This document shows positions 1 to 6,784 of a stretch of DNA of 7,679 nt, in pieces. The notes beneath the pieces were generated by a model, which was given only the letters and a program-made list of their open reading frames with translations, was not told the DNA's origin and searched no databases. The stretch covers positions 180 through 7,858 of the forward strand of contig PKWH01000077.1 in NCBI GenBank assembly GCA_003131985.1, written 5' to 3'. The translations under genes and the position numbers were made by a program. Within the stretch, counting starts at the first letter, position 1. Each line of letters opens with the position of its first letter. The stretch is from Acidobacteriota bacterium. GTDB lineage: Bacteria > Acidobacteriota > Terriglobia > Acidiferrales > UBA7541.

Positions 1-1443
1 GGAGCGTTGGGACTCTTACTCGCCTTTTGGGGAACCAAAGCGGTGCTCGCCACTTTACCCGGCGCTTTGCCGCGCGCGAGCGAAGTCTCCCTCGATTCGC
101 GCGTTCTGTTCTTTACCATGGCGTTGTCGCTGCTAGCCGGAATTGTTTTTGGCCTCGCCCCTGCGCTGAAAACTTCGCGCGTGAACTTGCTGGACATACT
201 CAAAGAGAGCGGCGGCGGTTCGGGCGGAGGCCGCCACCGCCTGCACGGAGTTTTCGTCGCCGTCGAAGTAGCCATGGCCTTGGTTTTGCTCGTCGGCGCC
301 GGACTGATGGTTCGCAGTCTCGCCGCGCTTTGGCGCGTCGATCCCGGCTTCAATCCCAGGCACGCGATCACTTTTGTTTTGTCCCTGCCGGCTGATCCCA
401 ACACCACCTCCGCCGAAACACGCGCGCGTCTGCGGCTGTTCGACGATAAAATGAACAACATTCCGGGAGTGAAAGCTGTTTCCGTCACGCTAGGCTCGCG
501 CCCGATGATCCATAATTCTTCGGAGGTTTTCTGGATTGAAGGCGAGCCCAAGCCCGCCAACCTACACGACATGCACCCAGCATTGTTTTATCTCGCTGAA
601 GCAGGTTTTCAGAAAGCCATGGGAGTCACGCTCGAACGCGGCCGCTTCATTACGCCGCAGGACGATGAGAACGCGCCAATCGTCGTGGACATAGATGACG
701 TTTTCGCGCGCACTTATTTCCCTCATGAAGACCCCATAGGGAAGCGCATCAATCTCAGCACCTTTAACGTGCAAGCCGAGATCGTGGGCGTGGTCGGGCA
801 CGTGAAGCAGTGGGGGCTCGATGCCGATCCGAAATCGGCGATTGAGGCGCAGTTCGATTATCCCTTCATGCAGGTTCCGGAAAAACTCATGCCGCTGATG
901 GCCACTGTTGTCGCCGTCGTGCTGCGCACCGAAGGCGATCCCACTGCGGTAATGGTTGGCGTTCGCCGTGCGGTCGCGGAAATCGATTCTCGCGAAGCGG
1001 TATACAACGTTCAAACGCTGGACACAGTCATTTCCAATTCGTTTGCCGCGCGCAGGCTCTCCATGATTCTGCTGGGCATCTTCGCGGCACTCGCTCTGGT
1101 GCTCGCGTGCGTCGGAATCTACGGCGTGATTTCGTATTTGGTGGGCCAGCGCACTCGCGAAATCGGAGTGCGCATGGCGCTCGGCGCGCAACCCAGCGAC
1201 GTGCTGCGCCTGGTGATCGGGCACGGGACAAAGATGGCGCTGATCGGCGTCGCGATCGGCATCGGCGCCGCGCTGGGACTGACGCGTCTGATGGCCAATC
1301 AGCTCTTCGGCGTCAGTGCGTATGATCCGCTGACTTTTGCCGGCGTTGCCGTGCTGCTGATTATCGTGGCCGTCGCGGCGTGTTACATTCCCGCACGCCG
1401 CGCAATGCGAGTGGACCCGATGGTTGCTCTGCGCCACGAATAG
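1..1443 (+). CDS. ABC transporter permease, ADOP (MacB/FtsX duplicated) type, C-terminal part
   Basis: An open frame enters from the left edge and ends at TAG 1441-1443, giving 480 codons; the true start lies upstream. The first ~60 residues are the end of an N-terminal FtsX block, with hydrophobic helices and the ending 'GLAPALKTSRVNLLDILKE'. A Gly-rich linker follows (about residues 71-78). A second module then begins: a transmembrane helix (about 83-105), a large extracytoplasmic MacB-type domain (about 110-345), and a C-terminal FtsX domain with three helices (about 352-480) carrying 'QRTREIGVRMALGA' and the ending 'PARRAMRVDPMVALRHE'. This two-fold FtsX layout is typical of acidobacterial duplicated orphan permeases (about 800-900 aa), which often lack an adjacent ATPase. 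They are thought to act in export or efflux at the inner membrane, but the substrate cannot be read from sequence. No ATPase gene lies downstream. The family assignment is firm; the ADOP subtype is likely. Confidence 0.93.
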   Translation, partial: GALGLLLAFWGTKAVLATLPGALPRASEVSLDSRVLFFTMALSLLAGIVFGLAPALKTSRVNLLDILKESGGGSGGGRHRLHGVFVAVEVAMALVLLVGAGLMVRSLAALWRVDPGFNPRHAITFVLSLPADPNTTSAETRARLRLFDDKMNNIPGVKAVSVTLGSRPMIHNSSEVFWIEGEPKPANLHDMHPALFYLAEAGFQKAMGVTLERGRFITPQDDENAPIVVDIDDVFARTYFPHEDPIGKRINLSTFNVQAEIVGVVGHVKQWGLDADPKSAIEAQFDYPFMQVPEKLMPLMATVVAVVLRTEGDPTAVMVGVRRAVAEIDSREAVYNVQTLDTVISNSFAARRLSMILLGIFAALALVLACVGIYGVISYLVGQRTREIGVRMALGAQPSDVLRLVIGHGTKMALIGVAIGIGAALGLTRLMANQLFGVSAYDPLTFAGVAVLLIIVAVAACYIPARRAMRVDPMVALRHE

Positions 1444-1457
1444 CGCATCAAACGCAA

Positions 1458-1489
1458 AAGCCCGCCAACGCTGACGCATTGGCGGGCTT
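1458..1489. terminator. Perfect 11-bp stem hairpin after the permease gene
   Basis: AAGCCCGCCAA at 1458-1468 pairs perfectly with TTGGCGGGCTT at 1479-1489 around a 10-base loop. It begins 14 bases after the permease stop codon. On the + strand no T-run follows the stem. On the - strand the stem is followed by TTTT (complement of 1456-1459, partly in the stem). It could therefore end transcription of the permease, of the minus-strand micro-gene at 1568-1717 arriving from the right, or both. Bidirectional termination between convergent genes is the best reading; efficiency is unknown. Confidence 0.7.
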
Positions 1490-1567
1490 CGCCGCGACGA
1501 ATCCTTCCTGCAGACCTCGCCGCCCAAGATTCTGACCATGACTTGCCGGCACGAAGGCCCAGAACTA

Positions 1568-1717
1568 CTAGGTCGCGGTACTGCCTCGCATAAAGTGCGC
1601 GATGATCATGATGATTCCGATCACCAATAGTATGTGGATAAATCCCACAGTAACGTGAAACGCGAAGAACCCTAACAGCCATAGAATAATCAATATTGCA
1701 CCGATTGCCGCCAGCAT
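1568..1717 (-). CDS. lmo0937/DUF5670-type small membrane protein (49 aa)
   Basis: Read on the minus strand, ATG at 1717-1715 opens 49 codons ending in TAG at 1570-1568. The product begins MLAAIGAILIILWLLGFFAF and has two hydrophobic stretches (about residues 2-19 and 24-42) separated by a short His/Val/Gly turn, then a polar tail HFMRGSTAT. This pattern (MLxxIxxILIILWLLGFF, then HxxxGFIHILLVI) matches the lmo0937/DUF5670 family of tiny membrane proteins, whose function is unknown and which are often found near stress-related genes. A strong Shine-Dalgarno AGGAGG lies at 1728-1723, five bases before the ATG, which fixes the start. It is short enough to be missed by gene callers. It lies 125 bases downstream of the AsmA-like gene on the same strand; a TATAAC-like box around 1790 could be its own -10 element, but no good -35 is visible. 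Confidence 0.85.
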   Translation of the reverse strand: MLAAIGAILIILWLLGFFAFHVTVGFIHILLVIGIIMIIAHFMRGSTAT

Positions 1718-1722
1718 AGATT

Positions 1723-1728
1723 CCTCCT
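1723..1728 (-). promoter_or_regulatory. Strong Shine-Dalgarno of the DUF5670-type micro-gene
   Basis: The minus strand reads AGGAGG here, five bases before ATG 1717-1715. It is the best ribosome binding site in the window and the main support, with the family-like peptide, for the 49-aa gene being real. Confidence 0.85.
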
Positions 1729-1842
1729 GGTTGTAAAAGCAACGCGAGCCTACGCCCGTTCAATCCAGCACTCCATACACGACTCCCGTTATAAGCCAGC
1801 CCAATTCAATGTACGTGATGGGTACAAACGGTCTTGGCGGCT

Positions 1843-3456
1843 CTATTTAGGCTTGATTTCACCCGCGGCATCGAAGCCGAATTGAGGGTTCTTATACGTC
1901 CCGGTCATCTTCACCGCAACCGCCGCCCCCGCTTTCTTCCTTTTGAAGAGCGGATCTAACGGCTTCAGCAGGGTCGATTTCATTCCCGTGGTCTCCTGCG
2001 ACAACTGCGCTTCGGTTTTCAGCATTCCGTGGAAATCGATCTGCTCGTTCGACAAATTGTAAGTGCCGTTCATGCGCGCCGACGCTCCCGGCACGCTAAA
2101 AGACAGCTCCGAAAACTTCGCCACCCCTTCGCGCAGGTCCACGTGACCCTTCAAATTCAACACCACATTCTCCGGATCATCCGCGTCCGCCTGTGCTTGC
2201 GGTTTATTCTTGTCTTGCTTCTCGCCGCGCGCGCGTTCGCTCATCTCATCCACGCGCGTCTGCATCGCGGGTTTCGTAAAGGCCCCTTCGCCGATTCCGA
2301 AATCTCCGCGTAGGATAAGCTCTTGCAGAAATGGTCGTTTTTGCGGCGGTATCTCCAGGTGCGCTTTCAGGCTCGTCACCCCGTTCATGGGCGGATGGCT
2401 TGCCGTCACAAACAACCGCAACAAATCCTGAATGCGTCCGTTATTGACCTCCACATCCAGCGAAGTCGTTTTTCCCTTTTGCCCCGGCTTACCGGCCACG
2501 CTGCCGGAAGCGGCCACCGACGTCTGCAGAAACGAAGTCTCTACCTGCTTCAAAAGAACATCGCCATTTGTCCCGTTCACATTCGCTGAGAATTTCGAAG
2601 TCAAATGCACTTCGTGCTCGCTTTTCACCACCTTGAAGTCCGGAATATCAATCGTGCCGTGCGCTCCAATTTCGCCGAGCCGCCCCGCGAAATCACCCGT
2701 GGAAGATAGCGTTCCGCTGATCCCTGGAAATATGCCCAGGTCCGCTTTCTGAAATTTGTAGGAGCCCGAAACCGGAGTCGCGCCCAAATCCGTCAGATTC
2801 AACGGTCCGAATTTCCCCTCCGATACAATTTCTCCGGGCGGTTCCGCGTTCTTCATCGTTACGCTGTAAGACCACGAATTGTCGCGCGCGTAGGATTCCA
2901 CCTTTAGCGCATGCATCTCAAACTTCAGCGGAGCTTTGCCGTCCGAGCGCGCCACTTCCAGCTCCCCACCGTCCGCCACAATTTCGCCGATACGCACCTC
3001 AGGTTTTTGGCTGGATTGCGAAGCAGAACTGTTGGCGCTGATGCCTCGCAGCGGCGCGTGCACCTGCAGTCCAGTCAACACCACTCGCGCGATATATCCC
3101 GGCCTCACGATCAGGTCCGCATACCGCGCTTCGATTTCCAGCTTGTGAATAGTTATCAGCGGCGCAGCCTCTCCCGCGTTGGACGACGCCGCGAATGTCA
3201 CATCCTCAGCCACGCACCCCGGATTCGGAAAGTAAACCTTGCGAAACTTCGCGAATGAAACTTTCGCCCGTACCGTGTCCTCCAGCCCTTGTGTCACCCG
3301 CCGTTGCGTGAACGGCGACTTGATCGCCACCGCAACCACCACCACGATCACCATGATGCAGGCAATCGCTGCAACTGCCGCCGCAGCCCACACCACCCAA
3401 TGAAGACGCGGTTTGCCCGCTGCGTTCCTTTTGTTCCGCTTTGATTTTGCGCGCAT
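1843..3456 (-). CDS. AsmA-like membrane-anchored protein
   Basis: The minus-strand frame runs from ATG 3456-3454 to TAG 1845-1843, 537 aa. The N-terminus is very basic (residues 1-17, Lys/Arg-rich) and is followed by a long hydrophobic segment (about 19-46), which gives an N-in single anchor with the rest in the periplasm. The body has the beta-rich, low-Cys repeating pattern of AsmA-family proteins: early 'KFRKVYFPNPGCVAEDVTF' and 'APLITIHKLEIEARYADLI', then an AsmA-type C-terminal part (about 340-537) with 'HVDLREGVAKFSELSFSVPG' and the final 'MTGTYKNPQFGFD'. AsmA/TamB/YhdP relatives are linked to outer-membrane lipid transport and envelope integrity; a similar role is inferred here. A Lys/Glu/Asp-rich low-complexity insert (about 405-430) is visible. 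No clear Shine-Dalgarno precedes the ATG, so the start is less certain than the family. The divergent neighbour is the zinc peptidase gene. Confidence 0.85.
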   Translation of the reverse strand: MRAKSKRNKRNAAGKPRLHWVVWAAAAVAAIACIMVIVVVVAVAIKSPFTQRRVTQGLEDTVRAKVSFAKFRKVYFPNPGCVAEDVTFAASSNAGEAAPLITIHKLEIEARYADLIVRPGYIARVVLTGLQVHAPLRGISANSSASQSSQKPEVRIGEIVADGGELEVARSDGKAPLKFEMHALKVESYARDNSWSYSVTMKNAEPPGEIVSEGKFGPLNLTDLGATPVSGSYKFQKADLGIFPGISGTLSSTGDFAGRLGEIGAHGTIDIPDFKVVKSEHEVHLTSKFSANVNGTNGDVLLKQVETSFLQTSVAASGSVAGKPGQKGKTTSLDVEVNNGRIQDLLRLFVTASHPPMNGVTSLKAHLEIPPQKRPFLQELILRGDFGIGEGAFTKPAMQTRVDEMSERARGEKQDKNKPQAQADADDPENVVLNLKGHVDLREGVAKFSELSFSVPGASARMNGTYNLSNEQIDFHGMLKTEAQLSQETTGMKSTLLKPLDPLFKRKKAGAAVAVKMTGTYKNPQFGFDAAGEIKPK

Positions 3457-3518
3457 GTTGGAAGCCGTTCAGATTATGAGGCACGATGCTGGGCGTAAGG
3501 TAGGATTCCGCTAAGAAT

Positions 3519-3549
3519 AGGGTCGCCCCGTTTCGACCTTCCTTATAGT
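3519..3549. promoter_or_regulatory. Divergent promoter region with inverted repeat and -10-like box
   Basis: This lies in the 132-base gap between the divergent AsmA-like and zinc-peptidase genes. AGGGTCG (3519-3525) and CGACCTT (3534-3540) form a 7-bp inverted repeat with one G-T pair around eight bases. TATAGT at 3544-3549 is a plausible -10 box for the + strand gene, about 40 bases before its GTG. No good -35 is visible at the expected distance (3521-3526 reads GGTCGC), which falls inside the repeat. This would suit an activator or repressor site, but that is inference. On the minus strand CATAAT at about 3478-3473 could serve the AsmA-like gene. Confidence 0.35.
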
Positions 3550-3576
3550 AGATTGGTCTTAGGCGGCAAAAGTTAC

Positions 3577-3582
3577 CAGGAG
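3577..3582 (+). promoter_or_regulatory. Shine-Dalgarno fixing the GTG start of the zinc metallopeptidase
   Basis: CAGGAG lies six bases before GTG 3589. An upstream TTG at 3553 is also in frame but has no such site, and it would put the family's typical N-terminus (VRWTPGGVSNDVEDDR) 12 residues in. The GTG is therefore preferred. Confidence 0.8.
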
Positions 3583-3588
3583 ATTTAC

Positions 3589-4437
3589 GTGCGTTGGACC
3601 CCAGGCGGAGTCAGCAACGATGTAGAGGACGACCGTTCCAGCAGCGGCGGCGGAGGATTCCCAGGCGGTATCCACATCGGCATTGGCGGCATACTGATCC
3701 TCTTGGTTCTGAGTTTTATTTTCAAACGCGACCTGCTCACGCCATTCTTGGGCGGCTCGTCCGCCACAGAATCCACCTCCAGCGCGCCCGCCAGCCCGGC
3801 GCAGAGCGCCTCCGAACAGCGCGAAGTCCAATTCGTCTCTTTCGTTCTCGACGACGTGCAAAATACCTGGGCGAAAATCATCCCGCAGTATCGTCACGCA
3901 AAACTGGTCCTCTATCGCGGAGGCATCGATTCCGCCTGTGGCCTCGCGCAGACCGCCACCGGCCCCTTTTACTGTCCCGGCGACGAAAAGGTCTATCTCG
4001 ACCTCAGCTTCTTCTCCGAACTCAAAAATCGCCTCGGCGCATCGGGAGAATTCGCTCAGGCTTACGTGATCGCTCACGAAATCGGCCATCACGTGCAGAA
4101 AATCACGGGAATCGAGCGAAAAGTCCGCCAGGAGGTGGAAAGCAATCCGCGAATGGCCAACGCCATCTCCGTGCGCGTCGAACTCCAAGCCGATTGCTAC
4201 GCCGGAGTCTGGGCCAATTCCACCGAACAGCGCGATCTCTTGCAACAGGGAGACGTCGAGTCCGCCATGAACGCCGCAGCCGCCGTCGGCGACGACCATC
4301 TGCAAAAAATGCAGACCGGCCGCGTCATGCCCGACAAATTCACCCACGGCACCTCAGCCCAACGCGACTTCTGGTTCAACCGCGGATTCACCACCGGCAG
4401 CCTAACCGCCTGCGACACTTTCTCTTCCTCCCAATAG
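3589..4437 (+). CDS. Neutral zinc metallopeptidase, YpfJ/KPN_02809 family
   Basis: From GTG 3589 to TAG 4435-4437 this encodes 282 aa, the usual length for the family. The N-terminus VRWTPGGVSNDVEDDR matches the family's 'M-R-W-x-x-x-x-S-x-N-V-E-D-R-R' opening. A Ser/Gly linker follows, then one transmembrane helix (about 29-45), a Ser/Ala-rich spacer (about 56-77), and the extracytoplasmic catalytic domain. The zinc motif is HEIGHH at 163-168 (His163, Glu164, His167), and ELQAD at 198-202 supplies the likely third ligand region. Cys117 and Cys129 flank the 'ACG...FYCPGDEKVYLD' segment and may form a disulfide. The physiological substrate of this family is unknown. It stands alone: divergent from the AsmA-like gene and convergent with soxD. 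Confidence 0.93.
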   Translation: MRWTPGGVSNDVEDDRSSSGGGGFPGGIHIGIGGILILLVLSFIFKRDLLTPFLGGSSATESTSSAPASPAQSASEQREVQFVSFVLDDVQNTWAKIIPQYRHAKLVLYRGGIDSACGLAQTATGPFYCPGDEKVYLDLSFFSELKNRLGASGEFAQAYVIAHEIGHHVQKITGIERKVRQEVESNPRMANAISVRVELQADCYAGVWANSTEQRDLLQQGDVESAMNAAAAVGDDHLQKMQTGRVMPDKFTHGTSAQRDFWFNRGFTTGSLTACDTFSSSQ

Positions 4438-4480
4438 GCCAATGTGCTCAGCCTTTGACTGCGCTTCCGCACTACCTGCT

Positions 4481-4532
4481 AAAAATTCTCGCGAACGCCT
4501 CGGCGTAAAACCGTTGGAGCGCAGCAGGCTGC
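4481..4532 (-). terminator. Weak terminator-like hairpins between convergent genes
   Basis: The 110-base gap between the zinc peptidase stop and the soxD stop holds two short self-complementary segments: ACGCCTCGGCGT at 4495-4506 and GCAGCAGGCTGC at 4521-4532. On the minus strand a TTTTT run (complement of 4481-4485) follows the first one after nine bases. The stems are only 4-5 bp, so termination of the sox transcript here is a guess. Confidence 0.25.
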
Positions 4533-4547
4533 CCTTCGGCGCCATGC

Positions 4548-5102
4548 TTATTTCCCGGCTTTCTTCGCCGCCACGTCCGGGCGAGGATCACCAACAAACC
4601 CGTCCCGGTTAGGCATTTTCACGCGCGGCAGCGTCGTTTTGTTCAACTCCGCTTTTTCGCCGACAATTCCGTTCAGGTACAGAATGAACGCCGTAACCGC
4701 ATACGTCTCGTCGGGCGTAAGACTTCCTGGTCGCGCATAAGGCATCGTGCGATGTATGAAGTCCCAGACCGTCGTCGCGTAAGGCCAGTAGCTGCCCACC
4801 GTCTTCACCGGGTTCTTGCCCCGCAAGGTACCCTGACCTCCAACAAGCGCGGGATATTGCAACATTCCCTGGCCGCGATCTCCATGGCAGTTTCCGCAGA
4901 GCGTCTGATAATCGTGTCGTCCTTGCGTGACCGTGCCGTGTCCCACAGGCAGCCCTGAGCCATCCGGGGCCACCGAGATGTCGCGCTCGCGAATTTCTTC
5001 TGCGGTCGCTGGCCTTCCGAGTTTGTAACTTTGAGTTTGCGCAACTGCGACTGTGACTACAGCGATCGCTGCGCAAAGTATGAAGAGCCTAGCCTTATTC
5101 AT
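4548..5102 (-). CDS. soxD: SoxD-like monoheme cytochrome c, short form
   Basis: 184 aa, from ATG 5102-5100 to TAA 4550-4548. A cleavable Sec signal is visible (MNKARLFILC, then a hydrophobic run, with likely cleavage after AVA at residue 21), so the protein acts outside the cytoplasm. The heme c motif is CGNCH at 69-73, and Met120 in 'HRTMPY' is the likely distal ligand. 'LGRPATAEEIRERDISVAPDG' (28-48), 'TVGSYWPYATTVWDFIHRTM' (101-120) and the tail 'LPRVKMPNRDGFVGDPRPDV' (158-177) match the first cytochrome domain of SoxD, the partner of SoxC. Characterised Paracoccus-type SoxD is about twice as long with two hemes; here only one domain is present. Its start codon overlaps the end of soxC by 8 bases with an AGGTGA-like site inside soxC, indicating translational coupling. 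Its expected job is to accept electrons from SoxC and pass them to a cytochrome or terminal oxidase. Confidence 0.88.
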   Translation of the reverse strand: MNKARLFILCAAIAVVTVAVAQTQSYKLGRPATAEEIRERDISVAPDGSGLPVGHGTVTQGRHDYQTLCGNCHGDRGQGMLQYPALVGGQGTLRGKNPVKTVGSYWPYATTVWDFIHRTMPYARPGSLTPDETYAVTAFILYLNGIVGEKAELNKTTLPRVKMPNRDGFVGDPRPDVAAKKAGK

Positions 5103-6285
5103 GGCTCACCTTTCCATCTTTGTGGACGTACCACACCTTGATGCCGTTGTAATGGTCGGTTGCGTTCAATCCGCGTACCGCCACGAGTTCCTCTCGTGTC
5201 GGCTGTAAGTAGCCGGTTTCGTCCGTGCATCGCGATTGAAGCGAAGTCTCTTCCCCATCCCACCACCACGGAAAGCGAAAGCGAGTAACTGCTTTCGGCA
5301 GTATTGGCTCATTGAGCTGCGCGTCTTGCCAGCTCTTGCCGCCATCCGTCGAAACCTCAGCCTTGGTGATCCGTCCTCTGCCCGACCATGCCAGGCCGGT
5401 AATCTCATAGAAGCCCGGACCAGATAGTTCCTGCCCACCAGCAGGGCGCGTAATCACAGACTTGGCTTCCATTACGAATGTGAATTGGCGCGCCTTTCCA
5501 TCCGGCATCAGGTCTGTATAGTGACCCGTTTCGTACGACGTCATGTAGGGTTGATCGACCACTTGAACGCGCCCCAGCCACTTGATGTTTACATTCCCTT
5601 CCCAGCCCGGAACCACGAGTCGTACGGGATATCCCTGCTCAGGGCGCAGGGCTTCGCCGTTTTGTCCATAAGCTACCAACACGTCATCAAGTGCCTTCTC
5701 AAGAGGAATGCTGCGTGCCAGTCGGCCTGCATCTGCGCCTTCCGCCACGATCCAGGTGGCCCCCGGCTTCAATTCTGTTTCCTCTAATAGAGTCCGCAGG
5801 GGGACGCCGGTCCACTCGCTGCAACTAAGAAGGCCGTGGCTCCTCTGCGGATTGGCGGCTGGCCGTCCTATCTGCTCGCCTCCGCTATTGCCTGCGCACT
5901 CAAGGAAGTGGATTCTCGAGACCGAAGGCAACCGATGGAAGTCTTCCATCGTGAAAATCAACGGCCGCTCTACCAAGCCATGGATCATTATCTCGTGACG
6001 GCGAGGATCGATTTCGGGCACTCCCGAATGATGAACCTCGTAATGCAACGCGGAGGGCGTGATAATGCCGAACAGGTCTTGTAATGGCGTTTTGCTATAG
6101 CTTGATGCCGGTGTGATTGATTCTGGAAAGAAACGAACGGATTTTTCGAACGGCGACCGTTCCCCGTAAGCGCGTCGTGGCGCTCCCAATTCCTGCGGGA
6201 AGCCAACTGGAGGTATAGCCGCGGCCCCGAGGGTTGCACTCGCGGTTGCTAAGAACGCTCTTCTGGTGAGTCCCTTCCTTTTCAT
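5095..6285 (-). CDS. soxC: SoxC-type sulfite/sulfane dehydrogenase, molybdopterin subunit
   Basis: 396 aa, from ATG 6285-6283 to TAA 5097-5095. A TTG four codons upstream is also in frame, but GGAGG five bases before this ATG favours it. The N-terminus has a twin-arginine signal (LTRRAFLATA, residues 6-15), so the folded Mo enzyme is exported by Tat. The oxidoreductase molybdopterin domain spans about 70-245, with the Mo-ligand cysteine in 'RIHFLECAGNSGG' (Cys130) and the SoxC-typical blocks 'HGLLSCSEWTGVPL', 'RSIPLEKALDDVLVAYGQNG' and 'RPEQGYPVRLVVPGWEGN'. The Mo-co dimerisation domain follows (about 262-385), with 'VSTDGGKSWQDAQL' and 'QSRCTDETGYLQPT'. Similarity to SoxC is strong throughout. 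The expected reaction is oxidation of sulfite, or of a protein-bound sulfane, in the periplasm, with electrons going to the overlapping soxD product. The rest of the Sox system is not in the window, so a stand-alone sulfite dehydrogenase role is quite possible. A Val (84) sits where related enzymes usually have an active-site Arg. Confidence 0.92.
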   Translation of the reverse strand: MKRKGLTRRAFLATASATLGAAAIPPVGFPQELGAPRRAYGERSPFEKSVRFFPESITPASSYSKTPLQDLFGIITPSALHYEVHHSGVPEIDPRRHEIMIHGLVERPLIFTMEDFHRLPSVSRIHFLECAGNSGGEQIGRPAANPQRSHGLLSCSEWTGVPLRTLLEETELKPGATWIVAEGADAGRLARSIPLEKALDDVLVAYGQNGEALRPEQGYPVRLVVPGWEGNVNIKWLGRVQVVDQPYMTSYETGHYTDLMPDGKARQFTFVMEAKSVITRPAGGQELSGPGFYEITGLAWSGRGRITKAEVSTDGGKSWQDAQLNEPILPKAVTRFRFPWWWDGEETSLQSRCTDETGYLQPTREELVAVRGLNATDHYNGIKVWYVHKDGKVSHE

Positions 6286-6290
6286 GGCTT

Positions 6291-6295
6291 CCTCC
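6291..6295 (-). promoter_or_regulatory. Shine-Dalgarno fixing the soxC start
   Basis: The minus strand reads GGAGG here, five bases before ATG 6285-6283. The in-frame TTG at 6297-6295 overlaps this site and cannot use it, so the 396-aa form is chosen. Confidence 0.85.
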
Positions 6296-6350
6296 AAAAA
6301 GCGGTGTCCTGTGTTTTGGGAAAAACTGAGACGGCCCTCCTAGGACCATT

Positions 6351-6375
6351 CATCGAACATTGACGATATTCGATG
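6351..6375. promoter_or_regulatory. Candidate ArsR-family operator upstream of soxC
   Basis: CATCGAACAT (6351-6360) and ATATTCGATG (6366-6375) form an inverted repeat with 9 of 10 positions paired around TGACG. It lies in the 134-base gap between the arsR-like stop and the soxC start, 66 bases before soxC. ArsR/SmtB repressors are winged-helix dimers that bind imperfect palindromes of about this size, and such a gene lies immediately upstream. The symmetry is seen directly; binding is inferred. A related 16-mer occurs upstream of arsR (6797-6812). Confidence 0.6.
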
Positions 6376-6419
6376 CATTGGGATAAGCTTTTACGCATCC
6401 GAACTGTTCTTCCTATACG

Positions 6420-6767
6420 TTATACGTTCATGATCAGACGTGCGGCCTGAGGGAATCCAGCAACGCACTTGCGGTTCACGCGGTAATACATAAATGTTCC
6501 CCGCCGTTCCGCCAGAACAAACCGGCAGCCGCGCAGAATTTTCAGGTGATGCGATATCGTGGGCTGCCCGATCGGAAAATGTTTAACAATGTCGCAAACG
6601 CAGACTGGTTGATCGTTCGTCGCCAGTAGGTTGAGTATACGAATACGGATCGGATCTGCAAGCGCTTTGAAACAACAGGCGTACTCCTCCGCACGAGGCT
6701 GCGTAAGCTTGGGAGAATTCACCTCGGGGCAACAACCGGACGTTGTGCATTTCGTGTTGGCGGCCAT
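6420..6767 (-). CDS. ArsR/SmtB-family transcriptional repressor, Cys-rich, arsenite-site type
   Basis: 115 aa, from ATG 6767-6765 to TAA 6422-6420. An in-frame TGA just upstream rules out a longer product. The core is a winged helix-turn-helix: 'CFKALADPIRIRILNLLA' (32-49), a metal-sensing segment 'QPVCVCDIVKHF' (53-64), the recognition helix 'GQPTISHHLKILRG' (67-80) and the wing 'ERRGTFMYYRVN' (87-98). Nine cysteines are present (7, 12, 13, 31, 32, 56, 58, 81, 101). The Cys12-Cys13 pair plus Cys56 resembles the As(III) site of Corynebacterium glutamicum ArsR1 (an N-terminal Cys-Cys plus one Cys of CVC). The ligand could be arsenite, antimonite or a reactive sulfur species. The gene lies directly upstream of soxC on the same strand, with no arsenic resistance gene in view. 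It probably represses itself and soxCD through the palindromic sites nearby. The Shine-Dalgarno is weak. Confidence 0.9.
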   Translation of the reverse strand: MAANTKCTTSGCCPEVNSPKLTQPRAEEYACCFKALADPIRIRILNLLATNDQPVCVCDIVKHFPIGQPTISHHLKILRGCRFVLAERRGTFMYYRVNRKCVAGFPQAARLIMNV

Positions 6768-6784
6768 TGCCGTTCAAATTCAAG

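Noticed and set aside
562..1539. 325-codon minus-strand frame opposite the permease gene
   Set aside because: His/Arg/Asp-rich shadow of a clear FtsX-type permease on the + strand; it also runs through the hairpin region.
3559..4347. 262-codon minus-strand frame opposite the zinc peptidase
   Set aside because: Antisense shadow with no start signal or recognisable domain.
3594..4508. 304-codon + strand frame overlapping the zinc peptidase
   Set aside because: Extremely Arg-rich out-of-frame reading of the real peptidase gene, which has an HEIGHH motif and a good start.
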